Assembly: GCA_011049385.1 (NCBI GenBank)
Contig: DSBX01000226.1
Coordinates: 1 to 15,269 of the forward strand
Direction: 5' to 3'
Length of the DNA stretch: 15,269 nucleotides
From: Caldifarciminota bacterium
GTDB taxonomy: Bacteria; Hydrothermota; Tepidihabitantia; Tepidihabitantales; Tepidihabitantaceae
The notes beneath the pieces were generated by a model, which had not been told where the DNA came from, made no database searches, and was given only the letters and a program-made list of their open reading frames with translations. Below, piece by piece: positions 15,095 through 15,269 of this stretch; the stretch's first letter is position 1, and each line of letters starts with the position of its first letter. The translations under genes and the position numbers were made by a program.

Positions 15095-15269
15095 CGGGGA
15101 CCGCCCGGGGGGCCGCCCCGGGAACCGCCCGGGGAGCAGTTCCGGGGACCGTCCGGGGAACCGTCGGGGGAACGGCCCCGGGAACCGTCCGGGGAACGCC
15201 CCGGGGGACCGCTGGGGGGACGGCTCCGGAGACGGTCAGGGGAGCCGCCCCGGGGACCGCTCCGGGGAC
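15095..15269. repeat. Degenerate 12-bp tandem repeat (14 units plus 7 bases, continuing beyond the window)
   Basis: Fourteen consecutive 12-base units of the type CGGGGACCGYCC follow each other without a single insertion or deletion, then 7 bases of a fifteenth at the window edge. Columns 2 and 3 of the unit never change; the others vary mainly G/A, C/T or C/G. Frames on both strands stay open: on plus from ATG 15088 as a Gly-Thr-Ala/Val-x repeat, and on minus as a Val-Pro-x-x repeat ending at TGA 15002-15000, inside the operon promoter. Neither has a clear gene start, so I list it as a minisatellite rather than a CDS. Confidence 0.8.

Noticed and set aside
15095..15269. CRISPR-like array
   Set aside because: Units are 12 bp, directly abutting and without spacers; no cas gene in the window.

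Overview
The window is a GC-rich stretch from a diderm bacterium. Three counted 60-base lines in the central operon, the 3' gene and the right-hand fragment gave about 67-70% G+C. A lipoprotein lipobox on two proteins and an outer-membrane barrel ending in Phe show the double envelope. The mix of an S8 peptidase with a large processed N-region, a synthase-type polysaccharide locus and short degenerate intergenic elements would fit an uncultivated FCB-type or candidate phylum such as WOR-3, but that placement is an impression and not a demonstrated fact.

Left part (1-2065): a secreted subtilisin-like (S8) peptidase on the minus strand, cut off by the window start. It has its own promoter and a perfect Shine-Dalgarno. 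About 400 bp of gene-free DNA with degenerate repeat-like text separates it from the next operon.

Centre (2054-10899, plus strand): a tightly packed five-gene operon. It starts at a TATAAT box only 6 nt before the first ATG, so the first transcript is probably leaderless. The order is: a lipoprotein with a NodB/CE4-like domain, a small lipoprotein with two Ig-like repeats, a processive family-2 glycosyltransferase with membrane segments, a TPR plus outer-membrane beta-barrel protein, and a 1103-residue membrane-anchored protein joining a GH-A TIM barrel, a CBM9-like sandwich and a second degenerate CE4-like domain. Together these supply synthesis and inner-membrane passage (GT2), periplasmic modification or trimming (CE4-like and GH), and outer-membrane export (TPR-barrel). 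This parallels the PgaABC logic for poly-N-acetylglucosamine, but the parts are rearranged and the CE4-like domains have lost key residues.

Gap (10900-11423): no convincing gene. At its right end a strong promoter is followed by three back-to-back hairpins, a candidate small RNA of about 70 nt lying tail-to-tail with the next gene.

Right part (11424-14945, minus strand): an accessory, probably defence-related operon. Reading in its own direction: a 57-residue piece that looks like the N-terminus of a type IIG (Eco57I-like) restriction-modification protein, a 767-residue protein of unknown family with a zinc ribbon and a PD-(D/E)XK nuclease signature, a 53-residue piece that looks like the C-terminus of the same kind of restriction-modification protein, and a DUF3800 protein. 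The nuclease gene is clearly lower in G+C (47% in one counted line) than the two flanking fragments (67% and 62%). It seems to have replaced the body of an RM gene, keeping the start and tail of the old gene at its borders. The operon has a promoter at 15002-15029. The window ends in a 12-bp degenerate minisatellite.
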